From: an uncultured Lachnospiraceae bacterium
GTDB taxonomy: Bacteria > Bacillota > Clostridia > Lachnospirales > Lachnospiraceae
DNA: 56,399 nucleotides
Reading direction: 5' to 3'
Assembly (NCBI GenBank): GCA_947589095.1
Contig: CANQBX010000020.1
Coordinates: 1-56,399 of the forward strand
A model generated the notes under the pieces. That model worked only from the letters and a program-made list of their open reading frames with translations. It was not told where the DNA came from and did not search any database. Below are positions 17,778 to 25,749 of the stretch, one piece after another. Position 1 is the stretch's first letter. Each line of letters begins with the position of its first letter. Both the position numbers and the translations under genes were made by a program.

Positions 17778-18788
17778 TCAGGCTCTTCCCGCCAGTTCCA
17801 CATACGGCTTCAGATGCTGCATCATCGCGTCAAACTGTTCAAAGGTCAGCGACTGGGGCCCGTCCGACATGGCGCAGGACGGACACGGATGCACCTCAAC
17901 CATAAGGCCGTCGGCGCCCACCGCTGCGGCCGCCCTGGACAGCGGTTCGATGTACGCCCGCACGCCTGTGGCGTGGCTGGGATCCACGATGACCGGAAGA
18001 TGGCTTTTGGCGCGGATCACCGGCACAGCGCTCAGATCCAGCGTGTTGCGGGTGCTGGTCTCATAGGTACGGATGCCGCGTTCGCAGAGAACGATATTCG
18101 GATTTCCTTCGGAAATGATATATTCCGCCGCGTTCAGCCATTCGTCGATGGTAGCCGACAGGCCGCGCTTTAAAAGCACCGGGACGCCGGACTTGCCTAC
18201 CTCCTTCAGTAGTTCGAAATTCTGCATGTTCCGCGCGCCGATCTGCAGCATGTCCACGTATTTGACAGCTGTCTCCAGCGCGCGCAGGCTTGTGACCTCG
18301 CAGATGATATTGAGTCCGGTGGCTTCGCGCGCCTCCTTCATGTACCTGAGACCCTCTTCCTCCAGACCCTGGAAGGAGTAAGGTGAGGTCCGCGGTTTAT
18401 ATGCGCCGCCCCGCAGGAAGGATGCTCCCGCCTTCTTCACCGCCTCGGCGCATGCCAGAAGCATGTCGCGGTTCTCGATGGCGCAGGGCCCCGCCATGAC
18501 AGTGAAATTGCCGGGCCCGATCGTGGTATTCCCCACAGGGATCACGGAGTCCTCCGGATGGAATTTCTTGTTGACCAGTTTATAGGACTCGGTGACGTTC
18601 AGGATCTTGTCCACACCGTCGACGCTCTCGAAATTGGCTCCGTGGAGCTTCGTCTTGTCGCCGACGACGCCGACGATCGTCACCTCGTCGCCGTGGGAGA
18701 GATGGGCCTGAAGGCCTCTGGACTCAATGAGCCTTTTAACGTTTGTTATCGCTTCTTCGGAAGCGCCCGGCTTCATAATAATGATCAT
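17778..18788 (-). CDS. aroF: 3-deoxy-7-phosphoheptulonate synthase (DAHP synthase, type I beta)
   Basis: First step of the shikimate pathway: condenses phosphoenolpyruvate and erythrose 4-phosphate. It has 336 residues. The N-terminal 70 residues ([17 protein letters not shown]...) form the ferredoxin-like regulatory domain of the beta subfamily, expected to bind an aromatic feedback inhibitor. The barrel shows [36 protein letters not shown] and VEVHPCPS. The start at 18788 is chosen because GAGGA lies upstream and the family N-terminus begins there; the frame is open further up to 18863. It is promoter-proximal in the operon. Confidence 0.95.
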   Translation of the reverse strand: MIIIMKPGASEEAITNVKRLIESRGLQAHLSHGDEVTIVGVVGDKTKLHGANFESVDGVDKILNVTESYKLVNKKFHPEDSVIPVGNTTIGPGNFTVMAGPCAIENRDMLLACAEAVKKAGASFLRGGAYKPRTSPYSFQGLEEEGLRYMKEAREATGLNIICEVTSLRALETAVKYVDMLQIGARNMQNFELLKEVGKSGVPVLLKRGLSATIDEWLNAAEYIISEGNPNIVLCERGIRTYETSTRNTLDLSAVPVIRAKSHLPVIVDPSHATGVRAYIEPLSRAAAAVGADGLMVEVHPCPSCAMSDGPQSLTFEQFDAMMQHLKPYVELAGRA

Positions 18789-18804
18789 AATGCAGGTCCT
18801 CGTA

Positions 18805-18860
18805 TCATAGAATATAGTAATAAGCTTTTTCATTCTATGACAGAGAATCGGAAATGTCAA
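18805..18860 (-). promoter_or_regulatory. aro operon promoter with overlapping dyad
   Basis: Minus strand TTGACA (18860-18855), a 17-base spacer and TAGAAT (18837-18832). A perfect 9-bp inverted repeat, TCATAGAAT (18805-18813) and ATTCTATGA (18832-18840), covers the -10 and extends past the predicted start site. That layout suits a repressor operator. No candidate repressor can be named. Confidence 0.75.
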
Positions 18861-18959
18861 CACTTTATTGATTTAAACCGCAAAATAAAATCGACGGAAA
18901 TTTTGTCTGTAGTACGCTTGTACATCGGGAAAACTCGGGAAAGGGAAGACGGAGGATCC

Positions 18960-19211
18960 TTATAAGGATGATATACGGCGATAGACGGATATATTCTTCG
19001 GGTAAGGCGTCGGGTCATCTGTGCGCGCTAAAAGATAGTCGGTACTTACATGATAGATATCCGCAAGGGCCGACAGGATCTCAACGGGGACGGCGCGGTT
19101 TCCGCTCTCATAGTAGGAATATGCCCTCTGGGAAATATGTAACATGGAAGCGACCGCCCGCTGCGGCCATCCGTGCTGCTCCCGCATATCCCGAAGTCGT
19201 GTAAATGTCAT
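18960..19211 (-). CDS. Small XRE-family transcriptional regulator
   Basis: 83 residues, almost all one Cro/C1-type helix-turn-helix: QRAVASMLHISQRAYSYYES (about 16-35) followed by AVPVEILSALADIYHVSTDYLL. It is likely a DNA-binding dimer without an effector domain. ATG 19211 has AGGTGA upstream and is preferred to an upstream in-frame ATG at 19229. It is divergent from the wall-binding protein gene, with 115 bases between starts and two inverted repeats there, suggesting that it controls both genes. The tail after the HTH (YPKNISVYRRISSL) is not recognisable. Confidence 0.85.
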   Translation of the reverse strand: MTFTRLRDMREQHGWPQRAVASMLHISQRAYSYYESGNRAVPVEILSALADIYHVSTDYLLARTDDPTPYPKNISVYRRISSL

Positions 19212-19228
19212 ACGATCACCTGAAATCA

Positions 19229-19234
19229 ATTATA
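19229..19234 (-). promoter_or_regulatory. -10 box of the XRE regulator gene
   Basis: TATAAT on the minus strand, 18 bases upstream of the start codon at 19211. No good -35 box is visible, so initiation may be weak or the mRNA nearly leaderless. Confidence 0.35.
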
Positions 19235-19237
19235 AAA

Positions 19238-19283
19238 TAGAACAGGATGCACAGTTGACATTTAGACCATATTGTTCTAAAAT
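19238..19283 (+). promoter_or_regulatory. Promoter and operator-like dyads of the wall-binding protein gene
   Basis: TTGACA (19255-19260), a 17-base spacer and TAAAAT (19278-19283). Two inverted repeats overlap it: TAGAACA (19238-19244) with TGTTCTA (19273-19279), and TTTAGA (19261-19266) with TCTAAA (19276-19281). The second is centred in the spacer, a common operator place for small XRE repressors. Confidence 0.7.
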
Positions 19284-19326
19284 GGTATCTGGTTTTCCAA
19301 ATATTCCATAAACAGGAGGGAAGAAC

Positions 19327-21249
19327 ATGAAACAAGCAAAAAGATGTCTGGCGCTTATGCTGGCGCTGACAATGCTTCTGATGTCGTCTCTGACGGCCGT
19401 GGCTGCGAATAAAGGCTGGCATCAGGTGAACGAAAAGGATTGGGTATACCTCGATGAGAACGGCGATCCGGTAACCGATGATTGGAGACAGTGGATTGAT
19501 GGCGAGTGGTATTATCTGGGATCGGACGGATTCATGGTAATGGATGAACTGATCGATTGGAACTCAAACCGCTACTATGTAGGACCGAATGGCCGGATGG
19601 CCCATGACGAGCTGGTCACGTACGAAAAGGACGGCCAAACCTACTATTTTACTGGAGACGGCAGCATGGCGTCGAATAAGTGGATCCAGTTTGAAGAAGG
19701 GTACCGCTATTTTAACGCAGACGGGCATATGCTTAAGGATGCATGGCATCAGGAAGAAGACAGGCGGTATTATCTGGGCTCCGACGGCATCATGTTCGCG
19801 AATAAGCTGACCAAGCCCGATGCCAATGGCGACATCTTCTATTTAGGAGAAGACGGCGTTATGGTCACCAGGAGCTGGATCTACCTGAATAATGAGGTTT
19901 ACTATTATTTTGGGAAAGACGGCCGGGCGGCTCGCAATGGCTGGAAAGAGATTGGCGAAGGCCGTTATCATTTTGAGGACAGCGGGATCATGAGCGCGGA
20001 GGCCTGGGTTTCGGACGATGGCGGAATGCGCTATGTGGATAAGATGGGTGAGATTGTTAAGGATACCGTCATCTCTAAGGATTCGCAGCTGGTCTATGTG
20101 AATAAGGAAGGATACCTTGAAGAGACTTTCGCCGGAACAGTAGTGAAAGATGGAATTACATACACCTTCGAAGACGGGAAGGCGGATATAAGCGCTACGG
20201 AGATCGCGACTCCGTCAGATGCCGGTAAGGTGGAGGATATGCTGGGTACGCTGGATCAGCTGAACAAGAGCGGGGCGGATACACTTCTCCGGGCAGAAGT
20301 GGCGGATGCGCTGTCCGCAGGCGCCAGAGAGCAGAAGTCTCAGCTTAACGAGGAATTGATCTGTGAACTGGAAGAGGTTCTCGCTGCGGCTTATGGTATT
20401 AGTGATAGTGTTGTCAGCGGCTTGGTGGAAGCAAGTCCCGCGAACGCCGATTCAGACACCTATATGCAGGTATCGGCGACCGGTCTGATCCTGGCATCCG
20501 GGTACAAGTACGGGGATAATATAGCGGATTACAAGCTGCTTGTAGAGCAGGCGACTCCGGGAACAGCGGAGCGGGTTACGGTGGATGTGAAGCTGATGAT
20601 CAATAATGAAGAAGAAGAGTTAAAGGCGCCTGTCCGTCTGGAGCTCACGCCGCCCGCGGTCTTTGCAGACGCTTATGATACTGCAAGATATACCTATCGC
20701 GTAGTGCATACCCATAATGGTACGGACAGAACGGTATCCGGCAAGTGGAATACAGACGATGACGGCAAATTGCAGACTGTAACCTTCGTGGCCGATGCCT
20801 TCAGCGAATTCGCTTTGATCGCCAGCCCGAAAAGTTCCGGCACTACCCCGGTCTATAGCAATGGCGGCGGCTACAGCCGGACCGTCTCGGCGGCAACCGG
20901 CAAGTGGGTGCGCGCGGCCGACGGCGTCCGCTGGTGGTATCAGTATGCGAACGGTACCTATCCGGCCGGCGGCTGGGCTCAGCTTGACTGGAACGGCGTA
21001 AAGAGCTGGTACTATTTTGACGCGGAAGGCTACATGGTAACCGGATGGGTCATCGACGGTGATTATCGTTATTACCTGCATCCGGAATCGGACGGAACGC
21101 AGGGATATATGTACACCGGCTGGCATTTGATCGACGGCAAGTACTATTACTTCCGTCCCGAGAGCGGCGGCCCGCAGGGCTCGCTGTTCCTGAACGGAAC
21201 CACGCCGGACGGCTACGTGGTAGACGCGAACGGCGTCCGGATCCAGTAA
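19327..21249 (+). CDS. Secreted cell-wall-binding repeat protein
   Basis: 640 residues. A signal peptide ends near AVA at residue 27. About eleven Trp/Tyr/Gly-rich repeats (DEWYYLGSDG-like, roughly 20 residues each) fill 30-270, and five or so more fill the C-terminus (about 525-625). They belong to the CW_binding/choline-binding-like class that attaches proteins non-covalently to the wall. The middle (about 280-510) has no recognised catalytic motif; it has a helical part and a beta part ending AFSEFALIASPKS, as seen in clostridial surface adhesins. The extreme C-terminus PDGYVVDANGVRIQ matches that of the protein at 50075. RBS CAGGAGGGAAG. Confidence 0.85.
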   Translation: MKQAKRCLALMLALTMLLMSSLTAVAANKGWHQVNEKDWVYLDENGDPVTDDWRQWIDGEWYYLGSDGFMVMDELIDWNSNRYYVGPNGRMAHDELVTYEKDGQTYYFTGDGSMASNKWIQFEEGYRYFNADGHMLKDAWHQEEDRRYYLGSDGIMFANKLTKPDANGDIFYLGEDGVMVTRSWIYLNNEVYYYFGKDGRAARNGWKEIGEGRYHFEDSGIMSAEAWVSDDGGMRYVDKMGEIVKDTVISKDSQLVYVNKEGYLEETFAGTVVKDGITYTFEDGKADISATEIATPSDAGKVEDMLGTLDQLNKSGADTLLRAEVADALSAGAREQKSQLNEELICELEEVLAAAYGISDSVVSGLVEASPANADSDTYMQVSATGLILASGYKYGDNIADYKLLVEQATPGTAERVTVDVKLMINNEEEELKAPVRLELTPPAVFADAYDTARYTYRVVHTHNGTDRTVSGKWNTDDDGKLQTVTFVADAFSEFALIASPKSSGTTPVYSNGGGYSRTVSAATGKWVRAADGVRWWYQYANGTYPAGGWAQLDWNGVKSWYYFDAEGYMVTGWVIDGDYRYYLHPESDGTQGYMYTGWHLIDGKYYYFRPESGGPQGSLFLNGTTPDGYVVDANGVRIQ

Positions 21250-21316
21250 TTTCTCAGGATAAGCAGAATTAAGCTGTCCGGCGGATGCCCGGACAGAGGG
21301 CAGGAAGAAGAGCGGA

Positions 21317-21356
21317 GCTGCCGCACCGGCGAATAGCCGGGCGGCAGCCCCTTTTT
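21317..21356 (+). terminator. Terminator after the wall-binding protein gene
   Basis: GCTGCCGC-A-CCGGC pairs with GCCGG-G-CGGCAGC, followed by CCC and TTTTT. Confidence 0.75.
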
Positions 21357-21367
21357 GAATGTGATAA

Positions 21368-21437
21368 AGCACTTTTTTGCACATTCGCAGGCATATTTTC
21401 CATTGCTTTTTGTAAAAAGGTGACTAAGATATACAAT
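21368..21437 (+). promoter_or_regulatory. Shared promoter element, copy 1 (MFS gene)
   Basis: About 70 bases ending in a -10-like TACAAT (21432-21437). It aligns with the GH2 promoter at 23695-23763; 41 of the first 51 aligned positions are identical, including AGCACTTTTT, ACATT, GCATATTT and CCAT. The AraC regulator encoded between the two copies is the obvious candidate binder. Confidence 0.7.
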
Positions 21438-21472
21438 GTAACGGTAACGGCTGTCGGGGCGGGAGGATGAAA

Positions 21473-22756
21473 ATGTGGGATATCAGGTTACTAAAGGATA
21501 AAAAGGTTATAAATGCGGTCTGCATCGGTTCCCTGTGTTCGGTGGCGTATCTCGCAGCCTATTTCGCAAGGAATATACTGGGAGCGGTCACTCCGCAGAT
21601 GATAGAGGCAGGATACTCCGCGGAGTATATTGGCAGGGTGTCCTCGCTCTACTTTATCGCTTACGCGGTCGGACAGCTGATCAACGGCGCGGTCGGAGAA
21701 CATGTGAAGGCCAGATATATGATATGCGCGGGGCTTCTGCTGGCCGGCGTGTTTAATCTTCTGTTCTGCTTTTCGGCAGACAGGGTTCCGCTCGCCGCGG
21801 GGCTGGCTTATGGTATGATGGGCTTTTTCCTTTCAATGATCTACGGCCCCATGACAAAGGTGGTTGCGGAGAACACGGAACCGGCTTATGCCACGAGGTG
21901 CAGTCTGGGCTATACCTTCGCCTCTTTTTTCGGCTCGCCGATGGCGGGCGCCGCGGCGGCTGCGATGACGTGGCAGGGCGTCATGGTTTCGGGAAGTATT
22001 TTTCTGGGGATCATGGCGGCCGGCTGCTTTCTCCTGTTCCGCAAAATGGAGATAAGGGGAATCATTCAATACAACCGGTACGCGCGCGGCAAAGAACGGG
22101 GCGGAGGCGTCCGGATACTCCTTCAGCACGGGATCGCTAAATTTACGGTGATCGCCATGCTCACCGGGATCGTGAGGACGACCGTGGTCTTCTGGATGCC
22201 CACGTATATATCCCAGTATCTGGGCTTTCCGGCGGATACGGCGGCGCTTATCTTTACAGCGGCGACGTTTATTATCTCCGCGACCGCGTTTATCGCGATA
22301 TTCATTTATGAGAAGCCGATGAAGGGAAACATGGATCGAACCATCCTGCTCATGTTCAGCCTGGCGGGACTGTTCTTCTTCCTGATGGCGGTCTGCCGGC
22401 AGCCGGCGCTGAACATAGCGTGCATGGTGCTGGGAGTCATGGCCTCGAGCGGGGCGGCGACGATGCTGTACAGCCGGTATTGCCCCGGGCTCCGGGATAC
22501 GGGGATGGTTTCCGCGGCCGCCGGATTCCTTGATTTTTCCAGCTACCTCGCGGCGTCGGTGTCAAGCACCCTGTTCGCCCGCGCGATCACACAGATCGGG
22601 TGGGGGCGGCTCGTCATGGTCTGGTGCGGCCTGATGGCGGCGGGCGTTCTGGTCTCGCTTCCTTATAAAGAATTCCGAAGCGGGGAGACTTTCCTGCGGG
22701 GAAAATATTTCCGCGAAAGCCGCGGCGGGCGCGTCCGGAGCGGAGGCCGGAAATAG
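21473..22756 (+). CDS. MFS transporter
   Basis: 427 residues with about 12 hydrophobic helices, so an integral membrane carrier. The N-terminal half carries AAYFARNILGAVTPQM and a GQLINGAVGEHVKARY loop, which recall the organophosphate:phosphate antiporter (GlpT/UhpC) branch of the major facilitator superfamily. The substrate cannot be read from sequence. ATG 21473 is chosen because GGGAGG sits 6 bases upstream; ATG 21467 would leave no spacing. The promoter element it shares with the GH2 gene suggests co-regulation with carbohydrate use. It converges with the AraC gene. Confidence 0.85.
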   Translation: MWDIRLLKDKKVINAVCIGSLCSVAYLAAYFARNILGAVTPQMIEAGYSAEYIGRVSSLYFIAYAVGQLINGAVGEHVKARYMICAGLLLAGVFNLLFCFSADRVPLAAGLAYGMMGFFLSMIYGPMTKVVAENTEPAYATRCSLGYTFASFFGSPMAGAAAAAMTWQGVMVSGSIFLGIMAAGCFLLFRKMEIRGIIQYNRYARGKERGGGVRILLQHGIAKFTVIAMLTGIVRTTVVFWMPTYISQYLGFPADTAALIFTAATFIISATAFIAIFIYEKPMKGNMDRTILLMFSLAGLFFFLMAVCRQPALNIACMVLGVMASSGAATMLYSRYCPGLRDTGMVSAAAGFLDFSSYLAASVSSTLFARAITQIGWGRLVMVWCGLMAAGVLVSLPYKEFRSGETFLRGKYFRESRGGRVRSGGRK

Positions 22757-22802
22757 CGGCGGTCCCACAGCTTGCGCGGCCGGCTCCGCGGGCGCGCGGC
22801 GG

Positions 22803-23630
22803 CTATACGTTCTTATTCGTGCGGTATCCGGAAGGCGAGATGCCGCACCATTTCTTATAAGCGTCTGAAAAATGGTGGTAGTCTGTAAATCCCAGTCTTT
22901 CAGATATTTCCTGAATAGACAAATTCGTACTTTCCAGAAGCGTCTGGGCCAGCTGTAGCTTCTGGGTCAGGTAATACTGATAGGGCGTCGTCTGAAAGGT
23001 TTCCCGGAAGAGATGGATCGCCCTGGAACGGGAGAGATGAACCTGCCCGGCGATTTCTTCGATACTGAGGGCGCGGGTCAGATTCTGCTCGATATAGCTT
23101 TTCATGAGCTGCGCGGGGGAATGCGCCGTCGTCTGGTCGCCCAGGAACGCGGACAGCGCCTGAATATGCCGGTGCAGCAGGATGGCCAGCTCCTCGCCGC
23201 AGTGAGCCGGGTCGTTATCCATGACCCGGGTAATCTCCGAAAGGAGGCCCGGATTTCCGAAAGACGGAATCTTCACAACGGAATCCAGGCCATAGTCTGA
23301 GAGCAGATGGCGGACCAGACTGCCGTTCACGTTGAACCATATCTTCTTCCAGGGATCTTTTTTGTCTGAAAAATAATGGTGCAGCTGTCCATCATGCAGG
23401 ATATAGGCGTCTCCTTCCTGCATGATGTAGTTCTGATTTCCGTGCTGTACATGCCCGATTCCGCTTATTACATATTCAAATACATAGAAACTTCCGTCAG
23501 GACGACGGATCTCATAAAAGGGACTCTGATAAGTGATGCCGGAAAGAATGGGAGAGAAATGGGAGGAAGTCGGGCCTGTATAAAAAAACAGATCCTCTCT
23601 TCCTGTTTTGGCCAGGCTTTGATTTTCCAT
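22803..23630 (-). CDS. AraC family transcriptional regulator
   Basis: 275 residues: an N-terminal cupin-type sensing domain (about 20-155, with GHVQHGNQNYIMQEGDAYIL) and a C-terminal double helix-turn-helix. HTH 1 is IEEIAGQVHLSRSRAIHLFR; HTH 2 ends with LGFTDYHHFSDAYKKWCG and the family signature ISPSGYR. Such regulators usually activate sugar-utilisation genes when a saccharide binds. ATG 23630 has GGGGGGAT upstream. It lies between two genes that share a promoter element and is divergent from the GH2 gene, so I infer that it activates both. Confidence 0.92.
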   Translation of the reverse strand: MENQSLAKTGREDLFFYTGPTSSHFSPILSGITYQSPFYEIRRPDGSFYVFEYVISGIGHVQHGNQNYIMQEGDAYILHDGQLHHYFSDKKDPWKKIWFNVNGSLVRHLLSDYGLDSVVKIPSFGNPGLLSEITRVMDNDPAHCGEELAILLHRHIQALSAFLGDQTTAHSPAQLMKSYIEQNLTRALSIEEIAGQVHLSRSRAIHLFRETFQTTPYQYYLTQKLQLAQTLLESTNLSIQEISERLGFTDYHHFSDAYKKWCGISPSGYRTNKNV

Positions 23631-23689
23631 TATTAAATCCCCCCTTCTATCCGCCATATTTCAGTAAAAATGAATATTCTATAAGATAC

Positions 23690-23717
23690 AGTATAGCACT
23701 TTTTCGTACATTTACAA
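23690..23717 (-). promoter_or_regulatory. AraC regulator promoter
   Basis: Minus strand TTGTAA (23717-23712), a 16-base spacer and TATACT (23695-23690) with an extended TGC. It overlaps the shared element, so regulator binding there could also set autoregulation. Confidence 0.55.
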
Positions 23718-23763
23718 GCATATTTCCCATGGTTTTTAGCAAAAAAAGAGACTATGATATAAT
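23695..23763 (+). promoter_or_regulatory. Shared promoter element, copy 2 (GH2 gene)
   Basis: Homologous to 21368-21437. It ends in an extended -10, TG-A-TATAAT (23755-23763), with a poor -35 (TTTAGC), as expected of an activator-dependent promoter. The most conserved blocks lie roughly 25-60 bases upstream of the -10. Confidence 0.75.
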
Positions 23764-23829
23764 TGCGTAGCAAAAAAGGGAAGCTTGCTGCGATTATACA
23801 GAAAAGGTAGGCGAAAGGAGGAAAATGTT

Positions 23830-25542
23830 TTGACGATACCAAGGCCGGAACATCCGCAGCCTCAGATGCGGAGAGACAACTGGATGAATCTGAACGGGGA
23901 ATGGGAGTTTGCGTTCGACTTTGGAAACAGCGGGATCGACCGAAAGCTTTACGAAGAGGAGAAACTGGACCGGAAGATCCTGGTGCCGTTCTGTCCGGAG
24001 AGCGGGCTGAGCGGGATCGGTTATAAGGACTTCATGCGTGCGGTATGGTACCGCAGGACGATCACGCTCACGGAGAAACAGATTGAGGGAAGAGTGCTGC
24101 TCCATTTCGGCGCGGTGGATTATGAGTGCCGGGTGTGGGTGAACGGTCAGGAGGCGGGCGTCCATAAAGGCGGTTATACGTCGTTTGCGTTCGATATCAC
24201 GAAGCTGGTGCGGCCGGGAGAAAACAGCCTGTCCGTCTATGCCGGAGACGATACGAGAAGCGGAAAGCAGCCGAAAGGCAAGCAGTCCAGCCTCTACGCG
24301 TCCCATGTCTGCGATTACACCCGAACCACGGGGATCTGGCAGACAGTATGGCTGGAATTCGTGCCGGAGGCGTATATCAGGAATGTCCGTTATTATCCCA
24401 ATACCGCGGAGAACACGGTGACCGTGCTGGCGGAGGTGAAAGGGAACGGAACGCTTTGCGCAAAGGCATCCTATGAAGGTAGGGACTGCGGAAAAGCGGA
24501 AGCGGCCGCGTGCGCAGGCTATGTGACGCTGATGATCCCCCTTTCCGAGGAGCATGTCTGGGAGCCGGGGAACGGAAGACTTTTTGATCTGGAACTGAGG
24601 TTTGGAGAGGATCTTGTACGCAGTTATTTCGGAATGCGGGATGTACGGATCGAGGGAGAGCGGGTGCTGATCAACGGAAAGAGCGTCTTTCAGCGGCTGG
24701 TGCTGGATCAGGGCTTCTATCCGGACGGGATCTATACGGCTCCCTCGGAGGAAGCGCTTATCCGGGACATCCGCCTGTCGATGGACGCAGGCTTCAACGG
24801 GGCCCGGCTGCACCAGAAGGTGTTTGAACCGCTGTTTCTGTACCACTGCGACCGGCTGGGCTATCTGGTCTGGGGCGAACAGGCGAACTGGGGCCTGGAC
24901 GTAAGCGCGCCGGACGGGCTGAAGAATTTCCTTCCGGAGTGGATGGAGGCGGTTTACAGGGATTTCAACCATCCCGCGATCATCGGCTGGTGTCCGTTCA
25001 ACGAGACCTGGGACTATCAGGGGCGGAAGCAGGACGACGATCTGCTCTCCATCGTATACCGGATGACGAAGCTGGTTGACATCACGCGACCCTGCATCGA
25101 CACCAGTGGCAACTACCATGTAGAGTCGGATATCTTCGATCTTCACGACTATACCCAGAACCCGAAGGATTTCGCGGCCCATTATGCCGACTTCGCGGCA
25201 GGCGGGAAGCCCTGCGACCCGTTGTCAAACCGGCAGAAATTCATCGAGGGCGTCCCGGTCTTTATCAGCGAGTACGGCGGCATCAAGTGGGATGTAGAGG
25301 GAGTAAATGAGTTAAGCTGGGGCTACGGAGAAGGGCCGGCGACGGAAGAGGAATTCCTGACGCGTTATAAGGGCCTGATCGACACCCTGTTAGACCACCC
25401 CCGTATGTTCGGATTCTGCTATACCCAGCTTTACGATGTGGAGCAGGAGATGAACGGATTATATACTTACAGCCGGAAACCGAAATTTGACATGGGAGTG
25501 ATCCGGGCGATCAACAGCCGGAAAGCGGCGATCGAGGAGTGA
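23830..25542 (+). CDS. Glycoside hydrolase family 2 protein
   Basis: 570 residues, no signal peptide, so probably acts on imported oligosaccharides. The layout is GH2: N-terminal jelly-roll (to about 150), Ig-like domain (to about 265), then the barrel. The acid/base is E392 in CPFNETWDY and the nucleophile is E481 in VFISEYGGIKW. Beta-galactosidase, mannosidase and uronidase activities occur in the family; the asparagine-lysine motif of classical beta-glucuronidases is not seen. The start is TTG 23830, set by AAGGAGG with 7-base spacing, because a nearby ATG (23826) leads straight to a stop. The ABC transporter and esterase downstream point to a decorated plant or host oligosaccharide. Confidence 0.88.
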   Translation: MTIPRPEHPQPQMRRDNWMNLNGEWEFAFDFGNSGIDRKLYEEEKLDRKILVPFCPESGLSGIGYKDFMRAVWYRRTITLTEKQIEGRVLLHFGAVDYECRVWVNGQEAGVHKGGYTSFAFDITKLVRPGENSLSVYAGDDTRSGKQPKGKQSSLYASHVCDYTRTTGIWQTVWLEFVPEAYIRNVRYYPNTAENTVTVLAEVKGNGTLCAKASYEGRDCGKAEAAACAGYVTLMIPLSEEHVWEPGNGRLFDLELRFGEDLVRSYFGMRDVRIEGERVLINGKSVFQRLVLDQGFYPDGIYTAPSEEALIRDIRLSMDAGFNGARLHQKVFEPLFLYHCDRLGYLVWGEQANWGLDVSAPDGLKNFLPEWMEAVYRDFNHPAIIGWCPFNETWDYQGRKQDDDLLSIVYRMTKLVDITRPCIDTSGNYHVESDIFDLHDYTQNPKDFAAHYADFAAGGKPCDPLSNRQKFIEGVPVFISEYGGIKWDVEGVNELSWGYGEGPATEEEFLTRYKGLIDTLLDHPRMFGFCYTQLYDVEQEMNGLYTYSRKPKFDMGVIRAINSRKAAIEE

Positions 25543-25749
25543 AATTAACGCGGCGTCTGCTGATACAGCGCCTGAGACAACGGGAACCATGATCTGGAAG
25601 AGGGTCTTAATAAATACTGCTTTTTCATACAGGGAGGTGAAATCGGGCAATATAACTTGTGGGTTTAAGAACTTGCGGATGGTACGGATGAAATAGGAAA
25701 CTTGTTGAGACGGTATTGTTAAGAGAGGAATAGTAGGAGGAAAAAGCAT

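Noticed and set aside
17600-17803. Small minus-strand frame across the aroF-tyrA gap
   Set aside because: Overlaps the aroF end; its apparent repeats come from the DNA direct repeat, and no RBS is seen.
22757-22802. Terminator between the MFS and AraC genes
   Set aside because: The GC-rich sequence forms only an irregular hairpin without a U-run on either strand.
23794-25182. 462-codon minus-strand frame opposite the GH2 gene
   Set aside because: Shadow of the GH2 coding sequence; composition and lack of RBS argue against a gene.
25543-25749. Separate promoter or short leader peptide before the ABC lipoprotein gene
   Set aside because: No hexamer pair at good spacing; a 19-codon frame from GTG near 25636 has no supporting features. 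Read-through from the GH2 promoter is simpler.
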